Part shown: positions 36,564 to 44,996 of the stretch, piece after piece
Position numbering within the stretch: position 1 is the first letter of the stretch
How the letters are laid out: each line of letters begins with the position of its first letter
NCBI GenBank assembly: GCA_034926635.1
Contig: JAYFQX010000011.1
Coordinates: 34,664-98,663 of the forward strand
Source of the DNA: Christensenella sp034926635
Lineage (GTDB): Bacteria > Bacillota > Clostridia > Christensenellales > Christensenellaceae
Length of the DNA: 64,000 nucleotides
Direction: 5' to 3'
The notes under the pieces: model-generated
Database searches by the model: none
Told to the model about the DNA's origin: nothing
Seen by the model: only the letters and a program-made list of their open reading frames with translations
Program-made: the position numbers and the translations under genes

Positions 36564-36591
36564 TTGTAAAACAATGAACGGGTGTTATAAT
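36564..36591 (+). promoter_or_regulatory. Promoter for the RbsD/FucU-family gene
   Basis: TTGTAA (36564-36569), 16-base spacer, TATAAT (36586-36591), 53 bases before the ATG. Confidence 0.6.
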
Positions 36592-36644
36592 AAAATTAGT
36601 ACAAAAAAACTATCAATATGCTTAACAGAAAAGGAGAATTGATT

Positions 36645-37076
36645 ATGTTAAAAGGAATTCCGGAAATTATTTCCCCTGAGTTGATGAAAGTCTTAATGGA
36701 AATGGGTCATGGCGATGAAATTTGTTTCGGTGATATCAACTTCCCGTCGCAATCAGTTGGACAAAAGGTTATTCGTGCCGATGGGCATACTGTAACGGAT
36801 TTGCTTGATGCAATTCTCCATTTCTTCCCGCTGGATACTTATGTTGAGCACCCCTGCGCGGTAATGAGGCCTGTAGACGACAGTGAACCCCCACAGGTTT
36901 GGCAGGAGTTTGAATCGATTATAAAAAATCACGATTTTGCGAGTGCCTATAAGGACTTCGAACTGGTAGAACGCTTTGCATTTTATGAAAGGGCGAAAAA
37001 GTGTTATGCAGTGGTTGCGACCAGCGAGCGTGCGGGTTATAGCTGTATCATACTAAAAAAGGGAGTTATTTTTTAA
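36645..37076 (+). CDS. RbsD/FucU-family sugar mutarotase
   Basis: 143 residues, the family length. Motifs include MLKGIPEIISPELMKVLMEMGHGDEI, with the catalytic-type His in MGHGDE near residue 20, and ERFAFYERAKKCYAVVATSER at the C-terminus, closest to FucU. It interconverts sugar anomers after import. ATG 36645 has AAGGAG nine bases upstream; an in-frame ATG at 36618 has none. It has its own promoter and is probably co-transcribed with the Fe-ADH that follows. Confidence 0.92.
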   Translation: MLKGIPEIISPELMKVLMEMGHGDEICFGDINFPSQSVGQKVIRADGHTVTDLLDAILHFFPLDTYVEHPCAVMRPVDDSEPPQVWQEFESIIKNHDFASAYKDFELVERFAFYERAKKCYAVVATSERAGYSCIILKKGVIF

Positions 37077-37115
37077 ACTTTAATTATATTGCAGATAAGA
37101 ATAGGAGAGACAGTA

Positions 37116-38204
37116 ATGGAGTTTGTGTTTCAGGTTCCCACAAAAATAATTGCCGGGGAAGAATGCTTGGTAAGACATAAGGAGTTGCTTGCGGGATTAG
37201 GGAAAAAAGCTTTGATTGTGAAGTCAGGCTCGGCAGAAAAAAACGGTGCGCTCAGCGATATTCGCACAGCAATGGATAGCATCGGGATTGCTTACCATAT
37301 TTGCAATAATGTTTCGCCGAACCCTACGCCGCAGGAAGTGCGGGATTTGCAAGGGTATGATCCCAGCTATGATTTTATTGTCGCGGTGGGAGGCGGCTCG
37401 GCACTGGACGCTGCAAAAGGTGTAGCGGTGCTCACGGTAAACGATATTCCCGCACAAGCGTTATATGAAGGCAATTTTAAAACTGCACCCCTGCCGATGA
37501 TTGCGATCCCCACGACATGCGGGACAGGCAGCGAAGTAACGGCTGTCTCAGTTTTGACGGTTGGCGAGACCAAAAAATCATTCGGAAATCCGGGAATATT
37601 ACCAAAAATTGCTTTTTTAGATCCGCGTTATTTAAAAACGCTTCCGCGTCGCGTGATGCTCGATACAGCGCTTGATGCGCTTTCGCATAATGCGGAGGCT
37701 TATTTGATCCTTGATTCGGCACCGACGGAAATGGTGGCAGAAGAGGCGTTCCGTCAATTTGCAGATTGCATCGCCGCGCTGAAATCAGGGGAGGTGAATG
37801 ATGAAGACAGGTCGCGCCTGCTTTATATTGCAACCCTTGGAGGAATTGCGATCTATGCGGCAGGAACGTCGGCAGTCCACGCGATGGGCTATCCTATCAC
37901 CACACTGGCAGGTGTTCCACATGGACGTGCCTGTGCGTATACGCTCGGCGAATATGTTGAATTTGCATATGATGCGCGGCGCGCTAAGGTGGATAAGATG
38001 TGCGCATTGCTGAAAGTTGACGGTGTTTCCGGGTTTCAGCAAATGCTTTCCCAATTGATGGGGGACAAACCGGTGTTTACGTCGAAGGAACTGGATAAGC
38101 TGACGGGGATATGCGTTGCGCCGGCGGTTGCAAAACCAAGCGCAAAAAAACTCACGGCAGCAGACGTTCGTATTTTATTCGGGAAAGCGTTTGGAGAGCG
38201 TTGA
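37116..38204 (+). CDS. Iron-containing alcohol dehydrogenase, paralogue 1
   Basis: 363 residues. Nucleotide loop VGGGSALDAAKG, then PTTCGTGSEVT. Metal ligands are in DTALDALSHNAEAY and in AVHAMGY...GVPHGRACA. Group III alcohol dehydrogenases reduce aldehydes with NAD(P)H. The position after the mutarotase and in the same locus as DeoC suggests removal of acetaldehyde or a lactaldehyde-like product. ATG 37116 has AGGAG nine bases upstream. It is distinct from the second Fe-ADH at 39435-40604. Confidence 0.93.
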   Translation: MEFVFQVPTKIIAGEECLVRHKELLAGLGKKALIVKSGSAEKNGALSDIRTAMDSIGIAYHICNNVSPNPTPQEVRDLQGYDPSYDFIVAVGGGSALDAAKGVAVLTVNDIPAQALYEGNFKTAPLPMIAIPTTCGTGSEVTAVSVLTVGETKKSFGNPGILPKIAFLDPRYLKTLPRRVMLDTALDALSHNAEAYLILDSAPTEMVAEEAFRQFADCIAALKSGEVNDEDRSRLLYIATLGGIAIYAAGTSAVHAMGYPITTLAGVPHGRACAYTLGEYVEFAYDARRAKVDKMCALLKVDGVSGFQQMLSQLMGDKPVFTSKELDKLTGICVAPAVAKPSAKKLTAADVRILFGKAFGER

Positions 38205-38265
38205 TGCAGCAACGATAAACAGGAAGAAAGACAGAAATGTGAGACATGAATGGAGGATGATCAAG

Positions 38266-39282
38266 ATGAATGAAATTAAACCGCTCGGGAAAGTTTTTGG
38301 ATCTGCGTGGAAAACAGCAAAAAATAATTTTACAACGCTCTTTTTGGCAACGATTGTCTATGTGGGGATTATTTTGTTTTTTAGTGCGGCAGATATCATG
38401 GTTTCCCTTAGCGCTATGGGAAATACGGGTTACGGTGTTTCAGCAGGGGCTTCTGCCATGAGCGCGTGGTTTTCGATGGGAAGTTTTGTGGCGGCATTGT
38501 TTTTGACACCCCTTTATCTTGGTTTTATTACTGCTGTGATGCGCGCGTACCATATGACAGGTGCAAAAACATCTTTTCATGCGGCTTGGCGCGCGGCATG
38601 CACAAATTATTCCAAATATCTGCTGACGTTATTGGTGCAATGGTTATTTTTGATTTTGTTCGCCGCAATACTTGCGGTCATTGCGATCATTATTTTCATT
38701 TGCTCGGGCGTTAATTTTTGGTCATATGCTTTTTCCGGGACACAGCCGGACGTATTGCAATTCGTAGCGATTATTTTGACGGCTATGGTGCCGGTGCTTG
38801 TCATATGCTCGATTATTGCATGCTTTTACCAGTTTTGCCAATTGTTTACATCATATATCCCTGGGATGGAAAACAAACGCGCGTTCCAGGCATTCTTTGA
38901 TAGTTTCCGCTACATTTTTAAAGGAAACTTTTGGAAGAATCTCGGAAATGTACTTTTGATCGGATTGATAGAAGGCGGAATTCTGACCGCAGTGATTTGT
39001 CCTATGATTCTGGCGCCATTAACAAACCAATTCAACCTTATGCTTTTGGGAGTGACTGGAGCAGCGTCGCAGCCTTTGCTCCTGCTTAATGGTATGCTTC
39101 CGATCATGATTGTGGTATTACTTGTCGTATCTTCGCTTTTGACAGTGTTTGTGCAGCCTTACTGCTTTGAGGTTTATCTGAATGCAAAAGCGGCTTATGA
39201 CGCAAAACACGGTCGACAAACGGCACCGCAGTATTACCGCCCGCAGACACCCGGAAACGGGCAACCACCGATGCAGGGGTAA
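38266..39282 (+). CDS. Multi-pass membrane protein of unknown function
   Basis: 338 residues with about six hydrophobic helices (for example TTLFLATIVYVGIILFFSAA, LLTLLVQWLFLILFAAILAV, VAIILTAMVPVLVICSIIAC) and a polar Pro/Gln-rich C-terminal tail. The arrangement resembles the glycerophosphodiesterase-associated membrane domain or DUF975-like proteins, but I cannot assign it firmly. ATG 38266 has GGAGG nine bases upstream, and a terminator follows. It may simply be a neighbour of the sugar locus without a role in it. Confidence 0.8.
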   Translation: MNEIKPLGKVFGSAWKTAKNNFTTLFLATIVYVGIILFFSAADIMVSLSAMGNTGYGVSAGASAMSAWFSMGSFVAALFLTPLYLGFITAVMRAYHMTGAKTSFHAAWRAACTNYSKYLLTLLVQWLFLILFAAILAVIAIIIFICSGVNFWSYAFSGTQPDVLQFVAIILTAMVPVLVICSIIACFYQFCQLFTSYIPGMENKRAFQAFFDSFRYIFKGNFWKNLGNVLLIGLIEGGILTAVICPMILAPLTNQFNLMLLGVTGAASQPLLLLNGMLPIMIVVLLVVSSLLTVFVQPYCFEVYLNAKAAYDAKHGRQTAPQYYRPQTPGNGQPPMQG

Positions 39283-39310
39283 GTTTATGCTACGTTAATC
39301 GAATCATATA

Positions 39311-39344
39311 AAAAAGAGAACCGCGTTTTGACGGTTCTCTTTTT
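39311..39344. terminator. Bidirectional terminator between converging genes
   Basis: AAAAAGAGAACCG (39311-39323) and CGGTTCTCTTTTT (39332-39344) form a 13-bp stem with an 8-base loop. Confidence 0.9.
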
Positions 39345-39434
39345 CTATCTAAGGCATAAAGAAAAAGTAGGTAGACTTCACTCTTTGCGCCCTATGTAAG
39401 GAGGGGATCCATTTATGTTAGAATCGGCGTGTTT

Positions 39435-40604
39435 TTAAAACTCCACGTCATTGCCATAGAATGCGCAATCCAAAACTTTACGCATGGACGCTACATCTGT
39501 AGGACGCGGATTGCTTCCCGTACAAGGATCCGCCGTTGCGTTTTCCGCAATGAAGTCTGCAACCTTGAGGTAATCCGCCTCGGAAACGCCGTTTTCCTGA
39601 TAAGACTGCTTGATGCCGAGCTTTTTGTTCAAAGTCTTTATCGCTTCTACCAGAGAATTCATTTTCTGACGCGGCGTTGCGCCCGGCAGTCCCATGCAGT
39701 CCGCGATATCCGCCATGCGATCCATGCACACGGCAGCATTGTATTCAATCACAAAAGGCAGCAAAATCGCATTGCAGCGTCCGTGAGGGATATCAAACTG
39801 CGCGCCTGTTTTGTGGGCAAGGGAATGGCAGATGCCAAGCAGCGCATTAGAGAAAGACATACCCGCCATACACTGAGCGATATGCATTTGACCACGGGCT
39901 TCTTCGCTGCCATTTACCGAAGCGGAAATGTTTTCATAAATCATCTGGATTGCCTTAATGGCGAGCGCATCCGAAAACGGACTGTGTAATCCGGCGACAT
40001 AGGCTTCGATTGCATGGGTAAGCGCATCCATACCGGTATCTGCAGTCAGCGATTTCGGCATGGTAAGCGGGATTTTGGTATCCAATATCGCAATATCCGG
40101 CGTAATTTCAAAATCAGCCAAAGGATATTTGATCAGCGTTTTATAGTCTGTGATTACGGAGAACGCAGTGACCTCGGTTGCCGTACCGGATGTAGAAGGA
40201 ATCGCTACAAAAATTGCTTTTTGACGTAATACCGGCATAGTAAAGGGATCTTTGATATCGTCAAAAGTTTTTTCGGGATATTCATAGAAAACCCACATGG
40301 CCTTTGCCGCGTCGATCGGGGACCCCCCGCCGATTGCAACAATTACATCAGGTTCAAAATCACGCATTGCCTGCGCGCCGCGGTATACGGTTTCTACAGA
40401 CGGGTCAGGCTCAACGCCCTCAAAGCGTTTTGTTTCAAGCCCCGTTTCCTGCAGGACTTTTTCAAGCTGATCCAAAAAACCGAATTTTTGCATAGAGCTT
40501 CCGCCGGTTACGATAATTGCTTTTTTATGCCCCTTCAGGCAGGAGAGCTCGCTGATAGCGTCAGGTCCGAAGTATAGGTCGCGTGGTAAAGTAAATCTTG
40601 ACAT
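39435..40604 (-). CDS. Iron-containing alcohol dehydrogenase, paralogue 2
   Basis: 389 residues. Nucleotide loop IGGGSPIDAAKAMW, then PSTSGTATEVT. Metal ligands are in DTGMDALTHAIEAYV, CHSLAHKTG and DIPHGRCNA. This is closer to the AdhE C-terminal / butanol-dehydrogenase type than paralogue 1. It reduces acetaldehyde or a similar short aldehyde with NADH. GAAAGGA lies about 11 bases ahead of the ATG on this strand. It is transcribed alone and marks the right end of the sugar locus. Confidence 0.93.
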   Translation of the reverse strand: MSRFTLPRDLYFGPDAISELSCLKGHKKAIIVTGGSSMQKFGFLDQLEKVLQETGLETKRFEGVEPDPSVETVYRGAQAMRDFEPDVIVAIGGGSPIDAAKAMWVFYEYPEKTFDDIKDPFTMPVLRQKAIFVAIPSTSGTATEVTAFSVITDYKTLIKYPLADFEITPDIAILDTKIPLTMPKSLTADTGMDALTHAIEAYVAGLHSPFSDALAIKAIQMIYENISASVNGSEEARGQMHIAQCMAGMSFSNALLGICHSLAHKTGAQFDIPHGRCNAILLPFVIEYNAAVCMDRMADIADCMGLPGATPRQKMNSLVEAIKTLNKKLGIKQSYQENGVSEADYLKVADFIAENATADPCTGSNPRPTDVASMRKVLDCAFYGNDVEF

Positions 40605-40853
40605 GGTTAATCCATCCTTTCATTCGTTCAAATTCGACATCATATTCATAAACTGCTTTTCTTTTTTTCAAGCATTGTTTTCTAATTTCATTCTATATAT
40701 TGTTAAATAAATATCAATCTATTTTTTATAGGGAGAATCCTCGCATAAAAATGTATTGTATTATTAATATGGTAAAAATTGTTTTCGGTGTGAAACGCGG
40801 CTTCGTGTGTTATAATTAAGCAGGTTTATTATGCTGTCGGAGAAAGTAAAATA

Positions 40854-42587
40854 ATGTTTAAGCTTGCGCGGTATTTAAAAAATTATAAAAAAGAAGTTGT
40901 TTTTGGACCGGTTTTTAAACTGGTTGAGGCAATTTTGGAATTGATCGCTCCTCTCATTATGGCAAGCATTATTGACGTTGGAATCGGCAACGGGGACAGC
41001 GGCTATATTTGGCGTATGGGCGGTCTTATGATCGTGATTGCGGCGATTGGGCTTGTTTGCGCGCTTATTTGTCAATATTTTGCGGCAAAGGCGTCGCAGG
41101 GATTTGGCACTGACCTGAGAAATGCGCTCTTTTCCCATATTGGGAATCTTTCCCATGCGGAAATTGACAGGTTTGGAACGCCTTCGCTGATTACGCGCAT
41201 GACTAACGACATCAATCAACTCCAAATTGCGGTCGCCATGCTGATCCGCCTTGTGATCCGCGCGCCGTTTCTGATCATCGGCGCAACGGTAATGGCATTT
41301 TTGATCGACGCAAAAATGGCGGTTATTTTCCTAATCGCGGGTGCGGTGATCGCCCTGGTTTTGTATTTGGTGATGAGCCGCTCCGTACCGTTTTATCGTG
41401 CGATTCAAAAGCTTCTTGACCGCGTATCACTGGTCACGAGAGAAAGCCTTTCGGGCGCGAGGATCATCCGCGCCTTTTCCAAGCAGAAAAAAGAAAAAGA
41501 GCGGTTTGACGAAACCGCAGACGAGGTGCAACGTGCGGCAGTGCGCGTGGGCAAAATATCCGCGCTCTTAAATCCGCTGACCTACCTGATCGTGAATATC
41601 GCAATTGTTGCGATCCTTTGGTTTGGCGGCGGCGCGGTAAATACCGGACAGCTGGAACAAGGGCAGATTATCGCGCTGGTCAATTACATGACGCAGATCA
41701 TGCTTGCGCTGGTTGTGGTTGCCAACCTTGTGGTGATTTTCACCAAAGCGTCGGCAGCGGGAACGCGCGTTTCTGAGGTACTGGAGACCGAAGCGGGGGT
41801 TTCGGATACGGGAAACCGATTCCAGATGGAGGCAGAAAACGGAAAGCCGGAGATCGAGTTTGAACATGTCACCTTTTCTTATGGCGGCGGGGAGGCAGAG
41901 CTTAAAGATATTTCCATGAAGATATACGCCGGACAAACCGTAGGCATCATCGGCGGTACAGGCGCCGGCAAGTCAACGCTGGTCAATTTGATCCCGCGTT
42001 TTTATGACGCGGATCATGGAAGCGTTTTGGTGGGCGGAGTCAATGTAAAGGATTATCCTTTTTCGCAGCTGCGCGGAAAAATTGGGCTGGTGCCGCAAAA
42101 AGCGGTTTTGTTTTCCGGCACGGTGCGCGAGAATATGCGCTGGCGTGACCCGAATGCGACGGATGCGGAAATAGACGCGGCGCTGCAGGTTGCACAGGCT
42201 TATGAATTCGTTGAAAAAATGCCCCGCAAACTGGATACTGTCATTCTGCAAGGCGGGAAAAACCTTTCCGGCGGTCAGCGGCAACGGCTTACCATCGCGC
42301 GCGCACTGGTAGGCGATCCGCAAATATTGATTTTGGATGACAGCGCTTCGGCGCTGGATTTTGCGACAGACGCAAAGCTGCGCCGCGCCATCCGGGAATT
42401 TGGACGTCGTATTACCGTTTTGATGGTTTCGCAGCGTGTTTCTACGGTGAAGACTGCCGATAAAATCATAGTCATGGACGATGGGGAGATCGTCGGCGTA
42501 GGCACGCACGACGAATTGTTTGAGACCAACGAAATATACCGTGAGATCTGTCTGTCCCAGCTTAAGGAAAGCGGGGTGCGGCAATGA
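40854..42587 (+). CDS. ABC exporter half-transporter, degenerate-site subunit
   Basis: 577 residues: six membrane helices (about 1-310) followed by one nucleotide-binding domain. Walker A GGTGAGKST and signature LSGGQRQRL are canonical, but Walker B ends ILILDDSAS (Asp in place of the catalytic Glu) and the switch His is Gln (MVSQRVST). This is the pattern of the degenerate subunit in heterodimeric exporters such as BmrC or TM287. It works with the next gene product, which overlaps by four bases. The cargo, drug, peptide or lipid, is not evident. A TATAAT lies at 40811-40816. Confidence 0.94.
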   Translation: MFKLARYLKNYKKEVVFGPVFKLVEAILELIAPLIMASIIDVGIGNGDSGYIWRMGGLMIVIAAIGLVCALICQYFAAKASQGFGTDLRNALFSHIGNLSHAEIDRFGTPSLITRMTNDINQLQIAVAMLIRLVIRAPFLIIGATVMAFLIDAKMAVIFLIAGAVIALVLYLVMSRSVPFYRAIQKLLDRVSLVTRESLSGARIIRAFSKQKKEKERFDETADEVQRAAVRVGKISALLNPLTYLIVNIAIVAILWFGGGAVNTGQLEQGQIIALVNYMTQIMLALVVVANLVVIFTKASAAGTRVSEVLETEAGVSDTGNRFQMEAENGKPEIEFEHVTFSYGGGEAELKDISMKIYAGQTVGIIGGTGAGKSTLVNLIPRFYDADHGSVLVGGVNVKDYPFSQLRGKIGLVPQKAVLFSGTVRENMRWRDPNATDAEIDAALQVAQAYEFVEKMPRKLDTVILQGGKNLSGGQRQRLTIARALVGDPQILILDDSASALDFATDAKLRRAIREFGRRITVLMVSQRVSTVKTADKIIVMDDGEIVGVGTHDELFETNEIYREICLSQLKESGVRQ

Positions 42588-44329
42588 ACAAAGATATCAT
42601 CAAGCGTTTGGCACGATATTTAAAGCCATATGCAGGTTGGCTTGTATTAGCAACGGTCTGTGCGGTCGTCAGTGTAGCGATGACCCTGCTTGCTCCCGTG
42701 CTTATAGGCAGGGCGATTGATTATATGGCAGTACCCGGTGATGTGAATTTCGGCGGGATCCTGTACATTCTGCTCTGGCTTGCCGCTGTGATCGGTGTGG
42801 CGGCTCTGTTCCAATGGATATTAACACGGTGCTTAAACCGAGTGACATACCGAACGGTGCGCGATCTGCGGATAGAGGTTTTTCATAAACTGGAAGAAGT
42901 ACCCCTCTCCTATATTGATACGCATGCGCACGGCGATTTGATCAGCAGAGTGGTCAATGATATTGATCAGGTATCAGACGGGCTGCTGCAAGGCTTTTCT
43001 CAACTTTTTACGGGGATTGTTACCATCGCGGGGACACTGATCTTTATGCTTTCTATAAATGCAGGAATTGCGCTTGTTGTAGTGGCGATCACCCCGCTTT
43101 CGTTTTTTGTTGCTGCGTTTATCGCGCGAAAATCCTTTCATATGTTTCGCCGGCAGGCAGATATCCGTGGGGAACTGGGCGGTTATGTAGAAGAAATGGT
43201 CGGCAATCAAAAAGTTGTGAAAGCCTTTGGTTATGAAGAAAGCGCGCAAAAGAAATTTGAAGAAATCAATGCGAGGCTGTATCAAACCGGTGTAAAATCA
43301 CAATTTTATTCCTCCATCACCAATCCATCCACACGTTTTGTTAATGCCCTTGTTTATGCGGCAGTTGGCGTTTCGGGGGCGCTCATGGCGCTTTCGGGAG
43401 GGCTTACGGTCGGGCAGCTTTCCAGCTTTTTAATTTATGCAAACCAATACACCAAACCGTTCAACGAAATTTCCGGCGTGATTACCGAGCTGCAGACGGC
43501 GTTTGCTTCGGCACGCAGGGTGTTTGAAGTAATCGATGCACAGCCGGAAAGCGCGGACGCGCCGGATGCAAAGACGCTGACGCAGTGTGACGGCAAGGTA
43601 GAGATTGAAAATGTATCGTTTTCCTATGTGCCGGATAGAAAATTGATCGAGAATCTTAACCTTTCCACGACAAGCGGCGAGCGCGTAGCGATTGTCGGAC
43701 CGACAGGTTGCGGGAAAACAACGCTGATCAATTTGCTGATGCGGTTTTATGATGTGGATAGCGGGAGGATCTGCATTGATGGGAGGGACATCCGTACTCT
43801 CACGCGCGACAGCCTGCGCAGTATGTACGGTATGGTGCTGCAGGAAACATGGCTTTTTTCGGGAAGCGTAAAAGATAATATTGCTTATGGGAAAGAAGAC
43901 GCCACTGAAAGCGAAATTATTGCCGCAGCAAAGGCTGCGCATGCGCATAGTTTTATTATGCGTCTGCCGGATGGATACCATACGGTGATTGCGGAGGACG
44001 GCGGAAACCTCTCGCAAGGACAAAAACAATTGTTGTGTATTGCGCGCGTGATGCTCACAAGACCACCAATGCTGATTCTTGATGAGGCAACAAGCAGTAT
44101 TGATACACGTACAGAAATAAAAATACAACAAGCGTTTGAACAGTTGATGGAAGGGCGTACCAGTTTTGTAGTGGCGCACCGACTTTCAACCATCCGTGAG
44201 GCAGATTTGATCCTTGTGATGAAAGATGGCAGCGTGATTGAGCAGGGAACGCACGAGCAATTGATGGCAAAGGGTGGTTTTTACCGCAATCTTTACAACA
44301 GCCAGTTTGATCAAACTGAATCAAATTAA
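42584..44329 (+). CDS. ABC exporter half-transporter, catalytic-site subunit
   Basis: 581 residues: six membrane helices and one nucleotide-binding domain. Walker A GPTGCGKTT, Walker B MLILDEATSS with catalytic Glu, switch His in VVAHRLST; the signature is LSQGQKQLL in place of LSGGQ. The odd signature would face the degenerate Walker B of its partner, so one composite ATP site is normal and the other impaired, as in BmrCD or TM287/288. It starts within the stop of the partner gene (ATGA), implying coupled equimolar synthesis. Confidence 0.94.
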   Translation: MNKDIIKRLARYLKPYAGWLVLATVCAVVSVAMTLLAPVLIGRAIDYMAVPGDVNFGGILYILLWLAAVIGVAALFQWILTRCLNRVTYRTVRDLRIEVFHKLEEVPLSYIDTHAHGDLISRVVNDIDQVSDGLLQGFSQLFTGIVTIAGTLIFMLSINAGIALVVVAITPLSFFVAAFIARKSFHMFRRQADIRGELGGYVEEMVGNQKVVKAFGYEESAQKKFEEINARLYQTGVKSQFYSSITNPSTRFVNALVYAAVGVSGALMALSGGLTVGQLSSFLIYANQYTKPFNEISGVITELQTAFASARRVFEVIDAQPESADAPDAKTLTQCDGKVEIENVSFSYVPDRKLIENLNLSTTSGERVAIVGPTGCGKTTLINLLMRFYDVDSGRICIDGRDIRTLTRDSLRSMYGMVLQETWLFSGSVKDNIAYGKEDATESEIIAAAKAAHAHSFIMRLPDGYHTVIAEDGGNLSQGQKQLLCIARVMLTRPPMLILDEATSSIDTRTEIKIQQAFEQLMEGRTSFVVAHRLSTIREADLILVMKDGSVIEQGTHEQLMAKGGFYRNLYNSQFDQTESN

Positions 44330-44400
44330 GTCTGTATGATTTTACCGTACGGTCGCCTACCGTTCGGAAATATTACGCGAAAAGCGTGGAGGAAAAAGGA

Positions 44401-44943
44401 ATGAACATTTGGCACGATATTTCACAGGAACGGATTACAAAAGAAGATTTTGTAGGCGTAGTGGAAATTTCCAAAGGGAGTAAAATTAAGTATGAATTGG
44501 ATAAGGAAACAGGGATGCTGAAGCTTGACCGGGTGCTGTATACCTCTACGGTATATCCGGCAAATTATGGATTTATCCCGCGCACCTATGCGGATGATAA
44601 TGACCCGCTTGATGTGCTGATCCTTTGTTCGGAAGCAATTGCGCCGCTGACCCTTGTGCGGTGTTACCCCATTGGCGTTATTAAAATGGTGGATGACGAA
44701 CAGCAGGATGAGAAGATCATAGCGATTCCGTTCGGAGATCCGATGTATAACTGTTACCGCGACGTTACTGCGCTGCCGCTGCATGTATCGGATGAAATGA
44801 CGCATTTTTTTGAGGTATATAAGACCCTCGAACACAAAACAACGACCGTGCGGGAAGTTTGCGGAAGGGAAGAAGCGTTGCGCGTGATGCAAAGGTCGAT
44901 AGAAGGGTATGTTGTACAGTTTGAAAAAACAACAGAAGAATAG
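44401..44943 (+). CDS. ppa: Inorganic pyrophosphatase, soluble type I
   Basis: 180 residues. Family I motifs are visible: YPANYGFIPRTYADDNDPLDVLIL with the metal-binding aspartates, and DEQQDEKIIAIP. It hydrolyses pyrophosphate in the cytoplasm and pulls biosynthetic reactions forward. ATG 44401 has GGAGG eight bases upstream; an in-frame GTG 15 bases earlier overlaps that site and is rejected. The upstream leader holds a 10-bp palindrome (44344-44353). A bidirectional terminator follows. The stop codon is TAG. Confidence 0.95.
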   Translation: MNIWHDISQERITKEDFVGVVEISKGSKIKYELDKETGMLKLDRVLYTSTVYPANYGFIPRTYADDNDPLDVLILCSEAIAPLTLVRCYPIGVIKMVDDEQQDEKIIAIPFGDPMYNCYRDVTALPLHVSDEMTHFFEVYKTLEHKTTTVREVCGREEALRVMQRSIEGYVVQFEKTTEE

Positions 44944-44950
44944 AAGAATG

Positions 44951-44987
44951 AAAAATGCCTTTGGATCTTTCTCCAAAGGCATTTTTT
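44951..44987. terminator. Bidirectional terminator after ppa and the ABC-F gene
   Basis: AAAAATGCCTTTGGA (44951-44965) and TCCAAAGGCATTTTT (44972-44986) form a perfect 15-bp stem with a six-base loop. Confidence 0.92.
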
Positions 44988-44996
44988 GATATCGTT

